Assembly: GCA_947495685.1 (NCBI GenBank)
Contig: CANLZY010000011.1
Location: 93,020 to 157,019 of the forward strand
Reading direction: 5' to 3'
DNA length: 64,000 nt
DNA from: an uncultured Tropicimonas sp.
GTDB taxonomy: Bacteria; Pseudomonadota; Alphaproteobacteria; Rhodobacterales; Rhodobacteraceae
Each line of letters opens with the position of its first letter. Within the stretch, counting starts at the first letter, position 1. The position numbers were made by a program, and so were the translations under genes. Under the pieces are notes generated by a model that saw only the letters and a program-made list of their open reading frames with translations, did not search any database and was not told the origin of the DNA. Of the stretch, positions 44,206 through 53,911 are shown piece by piece.

Positions 44206-46574
44206 GCACACTTTCCCCTCTGGATCGGAAGCTGTTGCGCGACCTGTGGCGAATCAAGGGCCAGGCCACAGCCATCGGTGTCGTGATCGCACTTGGCGTG
44301 CTGATGCTGGTCATGATGACCGGGCTGGTCAACACGCTGGAGGAAACCCGGCAGGCCTATTACGACCGCTACCGGCTGGCCGATGCCTTTGCCCCGGTTG
44401 CGCGCGCACCCGACCGGATGCTGGAGCGGCTGGAGGACATCCCCGGTGTCGCCGTCGTTGTCGGCCGTGTCACCGGCGCGGCGTTGATCGACCTGCCAGG
44501 CGAAGTCATCCCGGTGCGGGCACAGGCGGTGTCCCTGCCCGCCCACGGTCCGGCCCGGCTGAACGACATCTACCTGGCGGAGGGCCGCCTGCCCGACCCG
44601 GACCGGGCCGACGAGATCCTGCTGCTCAAGGGATTCGCCGATGCCCGCGCCCTGTCGCCCGGCGACACGCTGTCTGCCACGATGAATGGCGCCCGGCGCA
44701 GCTTCCGGGTGATGGGCCTCGCGCAAAGCCCCGAGTTTCTCTACACGACCGCCCCCGGCGAGATCGTGCCGGACGATGCCCGGTTCGCGGTGATCTGGAT
44801 GAACCACGATGCGCTGGCCGCTGCCTATGACATGCGCGGCGCCTTCAACGAAGCGTTGATCGGGCTGGAACGTGGCGCCAGCGAACCCGCGGTTCTGGAC
44901 GCGATCGACAGGGTGCTGGAGCCGGTCGGCGGGTTGGGGGCCTACGGGTTGGTCGACCAGGCCTCGAACTTCTTCATCACCGAGGAAATCAAGGGTGGCC
45001 GCAAGAACGCCGTTGCCGTGCCACCGCTGTTTCTCGGGGTGTCTGCCTTCCTGCTCTACATCGTCATCCAGCGGATCGTGCAGGCCGAGCGTGAACAGAT
45101 CGGTCTGCTCAAGGCATTTGGCTATTCCAACTGGGAGGTGTCCTCTCACTATCTGAAACTGATGCTGGCCATCGCCATCGGCGGCGCCATCATCGGCTCG
45201 CTGGGCGGCATCGCAGCGGGACGCGCCATGGCCGGGGTGTACCAGGACTACTACAAGTTCCCGTTCCTCGTATTCCAACTGGATCCGCGCAGCTTTGTGA
45301 CCGGCTTCCTGATCTCGGTGCTCGCCGCCTCGGCCGGCGGGTTCGGCGTGCTGCGGCAGGTGTTCCGCCTCACACCAGCGGTTGCCATGCGTCCACCTGC
45401 CCCCGCCGACTACAGCCGCACAACCAGCGCCGACGGGCTTTGGAAACGCCTGCTGGACCAGCCGGGCCGCATGGTCTTGCGCCGCATCCAGCGCCAACCC
45501 GGACGCATGGCGGGCGGCGCACTCGGCATTGCCACCGGCATGGCGCTGTCTGTCGGCATGATCGGCGTGCAATCGGGGTTCGGTACAACGCTGGACCTGA
45601 CCTTCACCGTGCTCGACCGCTCTGACGCGCAGGTCACGTTCACCGAGGCCAAGTCCGACAAGGTGATCTACGAACTCGGCCGTCTGCCCGGCGTGCTACA
45701 GGTCGAGCCGGTGCGCTATGTCCCGGTGCTGCTGCGCCACGGATTTCACAGCCATCGCGGGGCGATCAACGGACTTCTTGCCTCGCCGGAGCTCAACCGG
45801 GCGCTGGATGACCAACAGCGCGCCCTGACCCTGCCCGACGAGGGAATTGTGCTGTCGACCACGTTGGCCCGGGTGTTGCAGGCCGAGGTCGGCGACACGA
45901 TCACCGCCGAGGTCCGCGAAGGCCGCCGCCCGGTGCTGCAGATCCCGGTTGTCGCAGTGGCGGATTCGTTGCTCGGCTCACCCGCCTACATGAACATGCG
46001 GGCGTTGAACCGAACCCTGAAGGAACCCGACCGGGTCTCCGGCGCCTTCCTGAGGATCGACAGCGCCGCGCAGGCAACCGTGTTCGAGACGATCAAGGAC
46101 ATGCCGGGCGTTGCCGGAATCGCACTGAAGGCCGACATGCGCGCCTCGATCCAGCGGATGATGGACAGCGGCATGGGCATGATGCGGTTCATCATGCTGG
46201 GCATTGCAGGCATCGTCACTTTTGGCATCGTCTACAACTCCGCCCGCATCGCCTATGCGGAACGCCTGCGCGATCTGGCCAGCCTGCGGGTGATCGGGTT
46301 TTCGCGGGGCGAGACAGCATTCGTCCTGTTGGGCGAATTGGGGCTGGTCACCCTTGCAGCCCTGCCACTGGGCGCGGTGATGGGCTACGGTATGGCAGCG
46401 GCGGTGTCGGCGGCCTTTTCGACCGAAGTCTATTCCATCCCGCTGATGTTCGACGCACACAGTGTCGGCTCGGCAGCGCTGGCTGTCCTGATCGCGTCGG
46501 TGATCTCCGGGTGGCTGGTGAAACGCGATCTCGACCGGATCGAGCTGGTCTCGGCACTGAAGACACGGGAGTGA
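44202..46574 (+). CDS. FtsX-like ABC permease
   Basis: The 790-residue permease starts at GTG, overlapping the ATPase stop by 4 bp. It has an N-terminal TM helix (about 20-44), a large periplasmic MacB-PCD-like region, a first FtsX block of three helices (about 285-395), a second TM start near 445, another periplasmic region, and a second FtsX block (about 660-780). [10 protein letters not shown] and [16 protein letters not shown] mark the conserved FtsX loops. With the ATPase and the HlyD-type protein it forms a tripartite-type exporter, or a DevBCA-like one. Cargo is unknown. Confidence 0.88.
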   Translation: MSTLSPLDRKLLRDLWRIKGQATAIGVVIALGVLMLVMMTGLVNTLEETRQAYYDRYRLADAFAPVARAPDRMLERLEDIPGVAVVVGRVTGAALIDLPGEVIPVRAQAVSLPAHGPARLNDIYLAEGRLPDPDRADEILLLKGFADARALSPGDTLSATMNGARRSFRVMGLAQSPEFLYTTAPGEIVPDDARFAVIWMNHDALAAAYDMRGAFNEALIGLERGASEPAVLDAIDRVLEPVGGLGAYGLVDQASNFFITEEIKGGRKNAVAVPPLFLGVSAFLLYIVIQRIVQAEREQIGLLKAFGYSNWEVSSHYLKLMLAIAIGGAIIGSLGGIAAGRAMAGVYQDYYKFPFLVFQLDPRSFVTGFLISVLAASAGGFGVLRQVFRLTPAVAMRPPAPADYSRTTSADGLWKRLLDQPGRMVLRRIQRQPGRMAGGALGIATGMALSVGMIGVQSGFGTTLDLTFTVLDRSDAQVTFTEAKSDKVIYELGRLPGVLQVEPVRYVPVLLRHGFHSHRGAINGLLASPELNRALDDQQRALTLPDEGIVLSTTLARVLQAEVGDTITAEVREGRRPVLQIPVVAVADSLLGSPAYMNMRALNRTLKEPDRVSGAFLRIDSAAQATVFETIKDMPGVAGIALKADMRASIQRMMDSGMGMMRFIMLGIAGIVTFGIVYNSARIAYAERLRDLASLRVIGFSRGETAFVLLGELGLVTLAALPLGAVMGYGMAAAVSAAFSTEVYSIPLMFDAHSVGSAALAVLIASVISGWLVKRDLDRIELVSALKTRE

Positions 46575-46580
46575 AGCGTC

Positions 46581-47813
46581 ATGTCACAGAAAAAACGGTC
46601 CCGCAGAGCATTGACCCTGGTCCTGCTGACGATGGTCGCCGGAGCACTGGCCTTTGCCTTCTGGCCCCGGCCGGTGCTGGTGGATCTGGGTCTTGTCACA
46701 CAGGGGCCCATGGTCGTGACCATCGACGAAGAGGCGCGCACGCGCGTACACGACCCGTATGTCGTCTCGACCCCGGTGACCGGCCGGTTGCTGCGCATCA
46801 GCGTGGAGCCCGGCGACGCGGTCGAACGCGGCGCGACGGTGGTGGCGCACATGTTGCCGATCAATCCCTCGGCGCTCGACATTCGCACGCGGGAACAGGC
46901 CCGTGCCGCGGTGACGGCAGCAGAAGCGACCCTGCGCGTCGCGCGCGCCGACTTGAACAAGGCGATCGCGGACAACGATCTCGCCCAATCGGATCTTGAT
47001 CGCGCCAAACGGCTTGCCAGCTCAGGCACGCTCGCGCAGGCCGCGCTGGAACGGGCCGAAGGAAAGGCGCGCTCGACCCAGGCAGCGCTGGATACGGCCG
47101 AAGCCGCGATCTCGATGCGCGCCGCCGAGGTGGACAACGTGCGCACACAGTTGATCGGGTTCGACGATCAGGGGCTTGCCGCGGCACTTCAGATCACGAA
47201 CGAGACGGCCACACCGTTGTTCGCCCCCGCCACGGGGCGGATCCTTCAGGTCATGCAGAGAAGCGAAACCACCCTGCCCGTCGGCACTCCGATCATGGAG
47301 ATCGGCGATATCGAGGCCGATCTGGAGGTTGTGGTCGAACTGCTTTCAACGGACGCGGTGCAGGTGGGCAAGGGAGACAGGGTGATCGTCGACAAATGGG
47401 GCGGACCGACGCCGCTGGCCGGCGAGGTGATCCGCGTCGATCCATGGGGCTACACCAAGTATTCCGCGCTCGGGGTCGAGGAACAGCGGGTCAACGCCCG
47501 GATCCGGCTGATCGACCCGCCCGAAACCCGCAAGGCGCTCGGCCATGGCTTTCGGGTCGAGGTCCGGATCGTCGTCTGGGAAAAAACTGACGCGGTGATC
47601 GTTCCCGCCAGCGCGTTGTTCCGGCAGGGCGACGGCTATGCCACCTTTGTGGTGGCTGATGATGTGGTCAGTCTCAGACCAGTCGAGATCGAACGGTCCA
47701 ACGGGCTAGGCGCCAGCGTCACATCCGGGCTGGCGCCGGGCGAGCAGATCGTCCTTTACCCACCGCCGGGGTTGATCGAGGGCACCCGCGTCGCGCAACG
47801 CCACGCGAGCTGA
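46581..47813 (+). CDS. HlyD/MacA-type periplasmic adaptor
   Basis: The 410-residue protein has a signal-anchor (about 10-28), a barrel-sandwich/lipoyl region split by a coiled coil (about 105-185, ALDIRTREQARAAVTAAEATLR and following) and a C-terminal beta domain with VIVPASALFRQGDGYATFVV. It should bridge the FtsX-type permease to an outer-membrane channel. It begins 6 bp past the permease stop and is the last gene of the three. It meets the BKACE-like gene tail to tail with 8 bp between. No outer-membrane TolC-type gene lies close. Confidence 0.9.
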   Translation: MSQKKRSRRALTLVLLTMVAGALAFAFWPRPVLVDLGLVTQGPMVVTIDEEARTRVHDPYVVSTPVTGRLLRISVEPGDAVERGATVVAHMLPINPSALDIRTREQARAAVTAAEATLRVARADLNKAIADNDLAQSDLDRAKRLASSGTLAQAALERAEGKARSTQAALDTAEAAISMRAAEVDNVRTQLIGFDDQGLAAALQITNETATPLFAPATGRILQVMQRSETTLPVGTPIMEIGDIEADLEVVVELLSTDAVQVGKGDRVIVDKWGGPTPLAGEVIRVDPWGYTKYSALGVEEQRVNARIRLIDPPETRKALGHGFRVEVRIVVWEKTDAVIVPASALFRQGDGYATFVVADDVVSLRPVEIERSNGLGASVTSGLAPGEQIVLYPPPGLIEGTRVAQRHAS

Positions 47814-47821
47814 GCCAAAGA

Positions 47822-48577
47822 TCAGTCTTGCGGCGATTGGACGAATTCGCTCACCAGCGCTGCGTTGTCCGGCGCCAGTCGACCGTCGGCCAGATGCAGG
47901 TTGTATTCCAACCCGAGGCAGACCTTTCCGCCTGCCGCCCGTGCCGCCCGCAGCTTGTCCATCGGGGCCTTGCCGGGCACGCACATCGCCCAATCGGGTG
48001 CCTGGGCAAACCAATCCGCCGCCGACAGGCAGGCGGACAGGCTTTCCGCCGCGCCAGATGGGCACACGAACAGGACCTGCACCGGCGACGGGATCGCTCC
48101 GGTCTCGGTCAGGTGCACCAGACGCGCCACCTCGTCGGGCGCATACAGGATGTGTTGCACCGCGACCCCGGCCTCGGCAGCCCATTGATAGAACCCATAG
48201 GCGGCGCGATCCGGCACGTCATGCGGCCACATTTCGCGCAGCGGTATCGCAACCCCCTCGGGCATCAACGCCTGGACAAAGGCACGCTGCGCCGCTGGGG
48301 TTTCGCCGTCGCCGCCGGTGCCGATCTGAACCGGCATGTCCGGCACCTTTCGGCGCAACTCGTCGATCAGGTCGCGATACTGGGCAACGCTGCCCGTGCT
48401 CTCACCGTCCGCGTCCCGCAAATACGGCCGCACGGCGCCGGCACCTGCGGCGAACCCGGACGCCGCCGCCATCACGATCTCGTCGATCATCACCGGAAGC
48501 GCCGGGTGATCCGACTTTTCGCGCCCAACGCCATTGGTTGCCAGCAGGATCTCCGGCAGTTTGAACAACCGGTTCAT
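47822..48577 (-). CDS. BKACE/DUF849-family protein lacking the zinc-binding histidines
   Basis: The 251-residue protein belongs to the beta-keto acid cleavage enzyme family (BKACE; 3-keto-5-aminohexanoate cleavage protein). Recognisable parts are ARAAGGKVCLGLEYNLHLADGRLAPDN and PDMPVQIGTGGDGETP. In active members a VHxHVRD motif provides two metal-binding His; here the same place reads VRPYLRD, with Arg50 and Tyr52. Glu224 of the GLE motif is kept. The protein is also shorter than the usual 270-310 residues. Beta-keto acid cleavage therefore looks unlikely unless metal is bound otherwise. It converges with the HlyD gene. Confidence 0.75.
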   Translation of the reverse strand: MNRLFKLPEILLATNGVGREKSDHPALPVMIDEIVMAAASGFAAGAGAVRPYLRDADGESTGSVAQYRDLIDELRRKVPDMPVQIGTGGDGETPAAQRAFVQALMPEGVAIPLREMWPHDVPDRAAYGFYQWAAEAGVAVQHILYAPDEVARLVHLTETGAIPSPVQVLFVCPSGAAESLSACLSAADWFAQAPDWAMCVPGKAPMDKLRAARAAGGKVCLGLEYNLHLADGRLAPDNAALVSEFVQSPQD

Positions 48578-48703
48578 GTCGGCAGCAAGCCGGCGACCAC
48601 CTGCCCCCGTCGATCTATCAATTCATCCATCTGACCATGCTCACCGCGTATTGCTGTCGACACAGGGGGCGCCGACCGGCTGAATACCTGCTGACCCAAA
48701 CCT

Positions 48704-49132
48704 CTAGCCTCTCACCACAAAGACAGACTGCTTTGCGTGGCGCACGACCCGCGCCGCGTTCGGTCCCAGCAGGTAATCTTCCATGCCGGGCTTGTGCGAT
48801 CCAAGCACGATCAGGTCCGCCCCGATCTTGTCGGCGGTCTTGAGGATATTGTCGTAGACGTTGCCTTTGACGACGGTCAGGTCGTGATCGATATCCGCGG
48901 GCACGGTCTCGGCGGCCCAGGCCTCGAACCGGGCCTGTTCGTCCTGCAACATCTTTCGGGTCTGGTCGGCACTGAAGAACGAGCCGACGATGGACATTCC
49001 GAAATCGGGCAACACGTTGATGATGTGCAGGTTGGCACTGTGGTCCCGCGCCAACCGAAAGGCAGTATCCGCGAGCTGGTTGCTGCCGACACCGTCGTTC
49101 AGATCGATCGCCAGAAGAATAGACTTGTACAT
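48704..49132 (-). CDS. Universal stress protein (UspA/TeaD type)
   Basis: The 142-residue protein has the UspA fold: MYKSILLAIDLND at the N terminus, a central DLIVLGSHKPGMEDYLLGPNAARVV (the GxxGx9G-type ATP-binding loop, with G-S-H in place of G-x-x) and closing SVFVVRG. Its start is 10 bp past the TRAP permease stop on the same strand, an arrangement like teaD with the ectoine TRAP transporter TeaABC, where the USP tunes transport. A similar role is inferred. Confidence 0.88.
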   Translation of the reverse strand: MYKSILLAIDLNDGVGSNQLADTAFRLARDHSANLHIINVLPDFGMSIVGSFFSADQTRKMLQDEQARFEAWAAETVPADIDHDLTVVKGNVYDNILKTADKIGADLIVLGSHKPGMEDYLLGPNAARVVRHAKQSVFVVRG

Positions 49133-49142
49133 CTGTGTTTCC

Positions 49143-51770
49143 TCAGAAGGCCGGTTGCGTGGCGCGCGGACGCTGGATCAGGACAATGCCCGCCAGCAAC
49201 AGCATGGCCGGGATGAAGAAAAGCTCCTTGGGCAGCCGGTCATGCTCGATCTGCACCTCGGCCACGGTGACGGGCACATCGCCGTAGAAATCGTACTGGT
49301 TGCCGATCTTCTCAAAGTACGCGGTGCCAAAGAATGGTTCCTCCAGCAACAGGGTGCCATTTTCAGGTATAATTGCAAGCCCTTGTGCCGAAAGCGCGGC
49401 TTCGGCATCGCCCGCGACAGCCGGGATGACGATGGTTGTGCTGCGCAGTTCTCCGGTATCGAAATCCGGTCCCGCCACCACCAGGCGGATCAACGATCCA
49501 TCGTCCACGTCAGCCATCGCCGACACGGCGGCATCGCCTTGGACGGTGAAGTATTGCTCGGAAAACTGGTCCAGAAAGAATCCTGGCCTGAACATCATGA
49601 AGGCAATGAAGAGCAGCGCGGCGCTCTCCCATTTTCGGGACTTGGCGATGAAATAACCCTGCGTGGCAGCGGCAAAGATCAGCATCGCGATAAGCGAGAC
49701 GCAAAAGACCAGAATCGCCTTGGCGAAGCCAACGTTGATCAGCAACAGGTCGGTGTTGAAGATGAACAGGAAAGGCAGCAACGCTGTTCTGATGGAGTAG
49801 AAAAACGCCGTCAGACCGGTGCCCAACGGGTCACCGCGCGAGATCGCGGCCGCGGCGAAGGAGGCAAGCCCCACCGGTGGTGTCACGTCGGCCATGATTC
49901 CGAAATAAAAGACGAACATGTGCACGGCGATCAGCGGCACCACCAGGCCCGATTGCGCCCCCACCATGATAATGACTGGCACCATGAGCTGGCTGACAAC
50001 AATATAGTTCGCCGTGGTCGGCAGCCCCATACCGAGGATCAGCGACAGCACGGCGACCAGGATCAGCAGGACCATCAGGTTGCCGCCCGAGACGACCTCG
50101 ATCACCTGGCCAATCACCTGGTGCGCGCCGGTCAGGCTGATGGTGCCGACGATGATGCCGACCGCAGCCGTGGCAACGCCGATGGAGGTCATGTTGCGGG
50201 CACCAGCGATCAGGCCCTGGACGAAATCGCCAAAGCCCTCGATCAGTTCGTTGCCGACCCCCCCGCCGCGGAAGAACGCCTTGAGCGGACGATGGGTGAT
50301 GGCAATGAAGACCATCGCGATGGTCGCCCAGAAAGCCGAGAGCGCCGGCGACAGCCGGTCGAGATGTTCGGTGGAAACCATCAGGTTCCAGACCAGGACA
50401 AAGATCGGCAGTGCGTAATAGGAGCCGCCGATCAACGTCGGCGTCAGTCGCGGAGCGACGGGAGCCTTTTCGGGGTCGTCCACTTCGATGTCGGGAAACT
50501 TCGAAGCGACGTAGACCAATCCGAGATACACCAGCCCCAGCAACGCAACGGCAACGTAGATCGAACTGCCGGCCATGATGGGGTCGAGGATCGTGCGTAG
50601 GACGATCACGGCATACGTGATCGCGGCAAGCCCGAGAAAGCCGGTCAGGAACAGAAGCGCGATCAACAGGACGCCAAGCTTCCGGCCCTGCTTTTCCAAC
50701 CCTTGAAGGCCCATCTTCAGGCTTTCCAGATGCACGATGTAGAGCAGCGCGATGTAGGAGATCACGGACGGCAGGAAGGCGTGCTTGATCACGTCAATAT
50801 AGGGAATGTTGACATATTCGACCATGAGGAAGGCCGCAGCGCCCATGACCGGGGGCGTGATCTGGCCATTGGTCGAGGAGGCCACTTCGATCGCGCCGGC
50901 CTTTTCGGCGGGGAAGCCGATACGCTTCATCAGCGGAATGGTGAAGGTGCCGGTGGTCACCGTGTTGGCGATGGAAGAGCCGGAGATCATGCCGGTCATC
51001 ATCGAGGACAGGACGGCCGCCTTCGCGGGACCGCCACGCAGCGCGCCCAGGAGCGCGATGGCAACCTTGATGAACCAGTTGCCACCGCCCGCGCGGTCGA
51101 GCACCGCGCCGAACAGGACGAACAGGAAGATCATCGTCGTTGACACGCCGAGCGCCACGCCGAAGACGCCTTCGGTCTGCATCCAGTAATGGCCCAGGGC
51201 CTTGGAAACCGAGGAGCCGCCGTAGTTGGTCAGGTTGCGAACCCATTCCGAATATCCACCGAAGAAGGTGAACAGGATGAAGCTCGTGGCAATGATCACG
51301 AGCGGCAGTCCAAGCGAACGATAGACAGTGATCAGCAACACGATGACACCGATCGCGGAAATGACGATGTCGGTGGTACTCCACAAGCCCGGCCGGTCGG
51401 CGATCTCAAGCCGGAAGACAATGAGATAGAGCGTCGCGATGAGGCCAAGTGCGATCAACAACCAGTCGTAGGCCGGGATGCGCTGCGTCGGCGCCCCCCG
51501 GTAGAGCGGGAAGGCCATCGTTGCGAGCGTCAGGGCAAAGGCAAGGTGAATGAAACGTGCCTGGGTGACCAAGTGCGCAAAGAAGCTGATGCCGGTCGAT
51601 TGCGCGAGCACCCCGGGAAGCTTGGAGGCGATATAGAGCTGGAACAGCGACCAGGTGATACAGATTGCCAGGAACAGGCTTGCCTGCCAACCACCCGGGC
51701 TGCGCGCGCCGGTGTCGGCCTCGGCAACGATATCATGGGCGGCGCTTGCGTGGGCGTCGTGGTCGGTCAT
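49143..51770 (-). CDS. Fused TRAP transporter permease (4TM plus 12TM)
   Basis: The 875-residue membrane protein fuses the small DctQ-like and large DctM-like TRAP subunits, as is usual for TAXI-TRAP systems. Numerous hydrophobic segments are visible. The large-subunit core has GMISGSSIANTVTTGTFTIPLMKRIGF, SSTNGQITPPVMGAAAFLMVEY and MADVTPPVGLASFAAAAISRGDP. An extra C-terminal extracytoplasmic region (about 730-850) precedes a last TM and looks like a sensor-like beta domain; that part is not typical and its role is unknown. The gene follows the TAXI binding-protein gene after a hairpin. Confidence 0.92.
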   Translation of the reverse strand: MTDHDAHASAAHDIVAEADTGARSPGGWQASLFLAICITWSLFQLYIASKLPGVLAQSTGISFFAHLVTQARFIHLAFALTLATMAFPLYRGAPTQRIPAYDWLLIALGLIATLYLIVFRLEIADRPGLWSTTDIVISAIGVIVLLITVYRSLGLPLVIIATSFILFTFFGGYSEWVRNLTNYGGSSVSKALGHYWMQTEGVFGVALGVSTTMIFLFVLFGAVLDRAGGGNWFIKVAIALLGALRGGPAKAAVLSSMMTGMISGSSIANTVTTGTFTIPLMKRIGFPAEKAGAIEVASSTNGQITPPVMGAAAFLMVEYVNIPYIDVIKHAFLPSVISYIALLYIVHLESLKMGLQGLEKQGRKLGVLLIALLFLTGFLGLAAITYAVIVLRTILDPIMAGSSIYVAVALLGLVYLGLVYVASKFPDIEVDDPEKAPVAPRLTPTLIGGSYYALPIFVLVWNLMVSTEHLDRLSPALSAFWATIAMVFIAITHRPLKAFFRGGGVGNELIEGFGDFVQGLIAGARNMTSIGVATAAVGIIVGTISLTGAHQVIGQVIEVVSGGNLMVLLILVAVLSLILGMGLPTTANYIVVSQLMVPVIIMVGAQSGLVVPLIAVHMFVFYFGIMADVTPPVGLASFAAAAISRGDPLGTGLTAFFYSIRTALLPFLFIFNTDLLLINVGFAKAILVFCVSLIAMLIFAAATQGYFIAKSRKWESAALLFIAFMMFRPGFFLDQFSEQYFTVQGDAAVSAMADVDDGSLIRLVVAGPDFDTGELRSTTIVIPAVAGDAEAALSAQGLAIIPENGTLLLEEPFFGTAYFEKIGNQYDFYGDVPVTVAEVQIEHDRLPKELFFIPAMLLLAGIVLIQRPRATQPAF

Positions 51771-51805
51771 GCGTGTCCCCGCGTTTTTTTGGGTCTATCA
51801 TTGTT

Positions 51806-51834
51806 GACGGGCGCCACGTCTGTTGGCGCCCGTC
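51806..51834 (-). promoter_or_regulatory. Intercistronic hairpin between TAXI binding protein and TRAP permease
   Basis: A perfect 11-bp stem, GACGGGCGCCA (51806-51816) with TGGCGCCCGTC (51824-51834), has a seven-base loop. It sits 28 bp past the binding-protein stop and 35 bp before the permease start. There is no T-run on the minus strand, so it is not a classical terminator. It probably stabilises the upstream message or lowers permease expression, giving more binding protein than permease. Confidence 0.7.
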
Positions 51835-51861
51835 GGGGTCAGGTCGAAATCGCGGTTGCGA

Positions 51862-52827
51862 TCAGTCCATCAAGCCCAGTTCCTTGTACGCCTTTACCGC
51901 ACCGGGGTGCAGCGGCGCCGACAGGCCGTCCTTGATCATTTCCTCGGCTTTCAAGTTGGCGAATGCCGGGTGCAGTCCGCGGAAGTCGTCAAGGTTGGAC
52001 ATCACGCCCTTTGCGACCACATAGGCCACATCGTCATACACTGCGGTCGAGGTCACGAAGGTCGCGCCGACACCAAAGGTCGTGGTTTCCTGCTCGTTGC
52101 CCGCATACATGCCCGCCGGAATGGTGGCGACGCGGTAGTAGGAATTGTCGGCAACCAGCTTTTCGATCGGCGCGCCGACGACATCCAGCAGTTTCACGTC
52201 ACAGGTGGTCGTGGCTTCCTTGATGGCGGCTGCCGGGTGACCGATGGTGTAGATCATCGCGTCGATATTGCCGTCGCAGATCTCTTTCGCCATCTCGGAG
52301 CCCTTGAACTCGGTCGCGAGGCCCAGATCATCCATGCCGATGCCAAAGGCATCCATGACGACTTCCATCGTGGCGCGCTGCCCGGAACCCGGATTACCGA
52401 CGTTCACCCGCTTGCCCTTGAGATCTTCAAACTTCTCGATGCCGCTATCGGCACGAACCAGAAGCGTGAAGGGCTCGGGGTGGACCGAGAACATTGCACG
52501 CAATTCCGGGAACGGACCGGCTTCCTCGAACTTCGAGGTGCCGTTCAACGCATGGTACTGCCAGTCAGACTGGGCGACGCCGAATTCCAGCTCGCCCTGC
52601 TTGATCGTGTTGATGTTGTAGACCGAACCGCCCGTGGATTCGACCGCACACCGAATGCCGTGCGTCTTGCGATCCTTGTTCACCAGACGACAGATCGCGC
52701 CGCCGGTGGGATAGTAGACGCCGGTCACACCGCCCGTACCAATCGAGATGAATTCATCGGCGCTAACCGCTGCACCGCCAAAGGCCGTGGCGGCGGCGAC
52801 AAGTGCGCCAACAATAACGTTGTTCAT
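51862..52827 (-). CDS. TAXI-family TRAP solute-binding protein
   Basis: The 321-residue exported protein has a Sec signal (MNNVIVGALVAAATAFGGAAVSA, cleavage near 23) and the TAXI start FISIGTGGVTGVYYPTGGAICR. Other family parts are STGGSVYNINTIKQGELEFGVAQSDW and GNPGSGQRATMEVVMDAF. The ATG at 52827 follows GGGAGA; a longer frame from 52911 lacks a signal peptide. It is first in the TAXI-TRAP-UspA row. Ligands of most TAXI proteins are unknown; some bind glutamate-like carboxylates. Confidence 0.92.
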   Translation of the reverse strand: MNNVIVGALVAAATAFGGAAVSADEFISIGTGGVTGVYYPTGGAICRLVNKDRKTHGIRCAVESTGGSVYNINTIKQGELEFGVAQSDWQYHALNGTSKFEEAGPFPELRAMFSVHPEPFTLLVRADSGIEKFEDLKGKRVNVGNPGSGQRATMEVVMDAFGIGMDDLGLATEFKGSEMAKEICDGNIDAMIYTIGHPAAAIKEATTTCDVKLLDVVGAPIEKLVADNSYYRVATIPAGMYAGNEQETTTFGVGATFVTSTAVYDDVAYVVAKGVMSNLDDFRGLHPAFANLKAEEMIKDGLSAPLHPGAVKAYKELGLMD

Positions 52828-53911
52828 GAGTGTGTCTCCCAGTCGAGTGTTGCCGCTCAAAGGTACGGCTGGTCGGCACAGTGGTGCAAACGATTCGAAA
52901 AGGTCAAGCAACCCGTTGAATTGTCACTCCCTGCCCGCCTAATTCCGGCGGGAGTCGCCCCCCGCCCCGGACGATACCTGCGCCACCTTGAAGACGTAAC
53001 GTAACCGCCTCGACAAAATCGCTGCGGACAACCCTGCCGCAGCGTGCGACACGCTCATTCTGGATGCCAGAGCACATGAAAGCACGCGCGGTTTCTTCAC
53101 CGTGTGGGCGGGTCAGGCCGAACGATTTTCCGGCCAAAACTCCCAGACGATGGACATAAATCATTTAGAACAATAATTTATTCCACACCTGATCGCGTTT
53201 CAGGCGACGCGTCTCTCCGCGAAGCCAACCTTCGCAAATCACACGGCGGTGGGACATCAAGCCGGCGAGCCGAATTCCACCGAACAGAAAGGGCGCACCG
53301 CCCAATTCGACCTCGCCCTTGTGTTTGCATCATCGGTCCAAGGCCGGAACGACCCCATTGCCGATATGTTGTCGCAGGTGCACCGGACGCGCGGCAAAGG
53401 GGTGTAAAGCTGTTTTTCCGTCGCACATTTTTTGACCCACACAGGACGAAAAGGCATCCGACTCATGTCCCCCTCATATGGCGAGTCGCAAGCTGCGTTC
53501 TGATGTAGCCTGACGATTTTTCTCCTCCGTTCGGCCCGGATCCTTAGGCTTCATTCCTGCCTGTCAGGTTCGTCATCGCCAGTTTGCCGGCCTCAACGAG
53601 CGACTCGTGACGCAAGGTCGTTTCGTCAGGTCTGATCTGATCGATCGAGTGGCGGATTACGGACGCCGGTTGCCCATGCAGAGGCCCATCGACCACGCGA
53701 ACACTCGCCGTCTTTTGCACCAAACCGCTGTTCCACCGTCCGCGCGGCCCTAGTTCGGGGCGTGCAGGGTCGGAAATCGGTTCAACCACGCTCGATGATG
53801 GCAAGTAGCGGTTTGCCTTTCTCTGGAAAGCCAGACAAATTCGGCGAAACGGGACAGCCCGGCCGAACCCGGTTCCAAACCAACGCCGCGCGGCTGACGA
53901 GGGAGTGACAG
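52828..53911. other. Gene-free stretch between TAXI gene and mrp operon
   Basis: About 1.1 kb holds no supported gene. Open frames at 53104-53508 (plus) and 53544-54035 (minus) were looked at; neither has family features. The last 110 residues of the minus frame are mildly protein-like (DETTLRHESLVEAGKLAM) but no good start was found. The divergent promoters of the TAXI and mrp genes must lie here. No tRNA or terminator was noticed. Confidence 0.5.

Noticed and set aside
51806..51834. Rho-independent terminator after the TAXI gene
   Set aside because: A strong stem, but no T-run follows on the minus strand. It is treated as an intercistronic hairpin.
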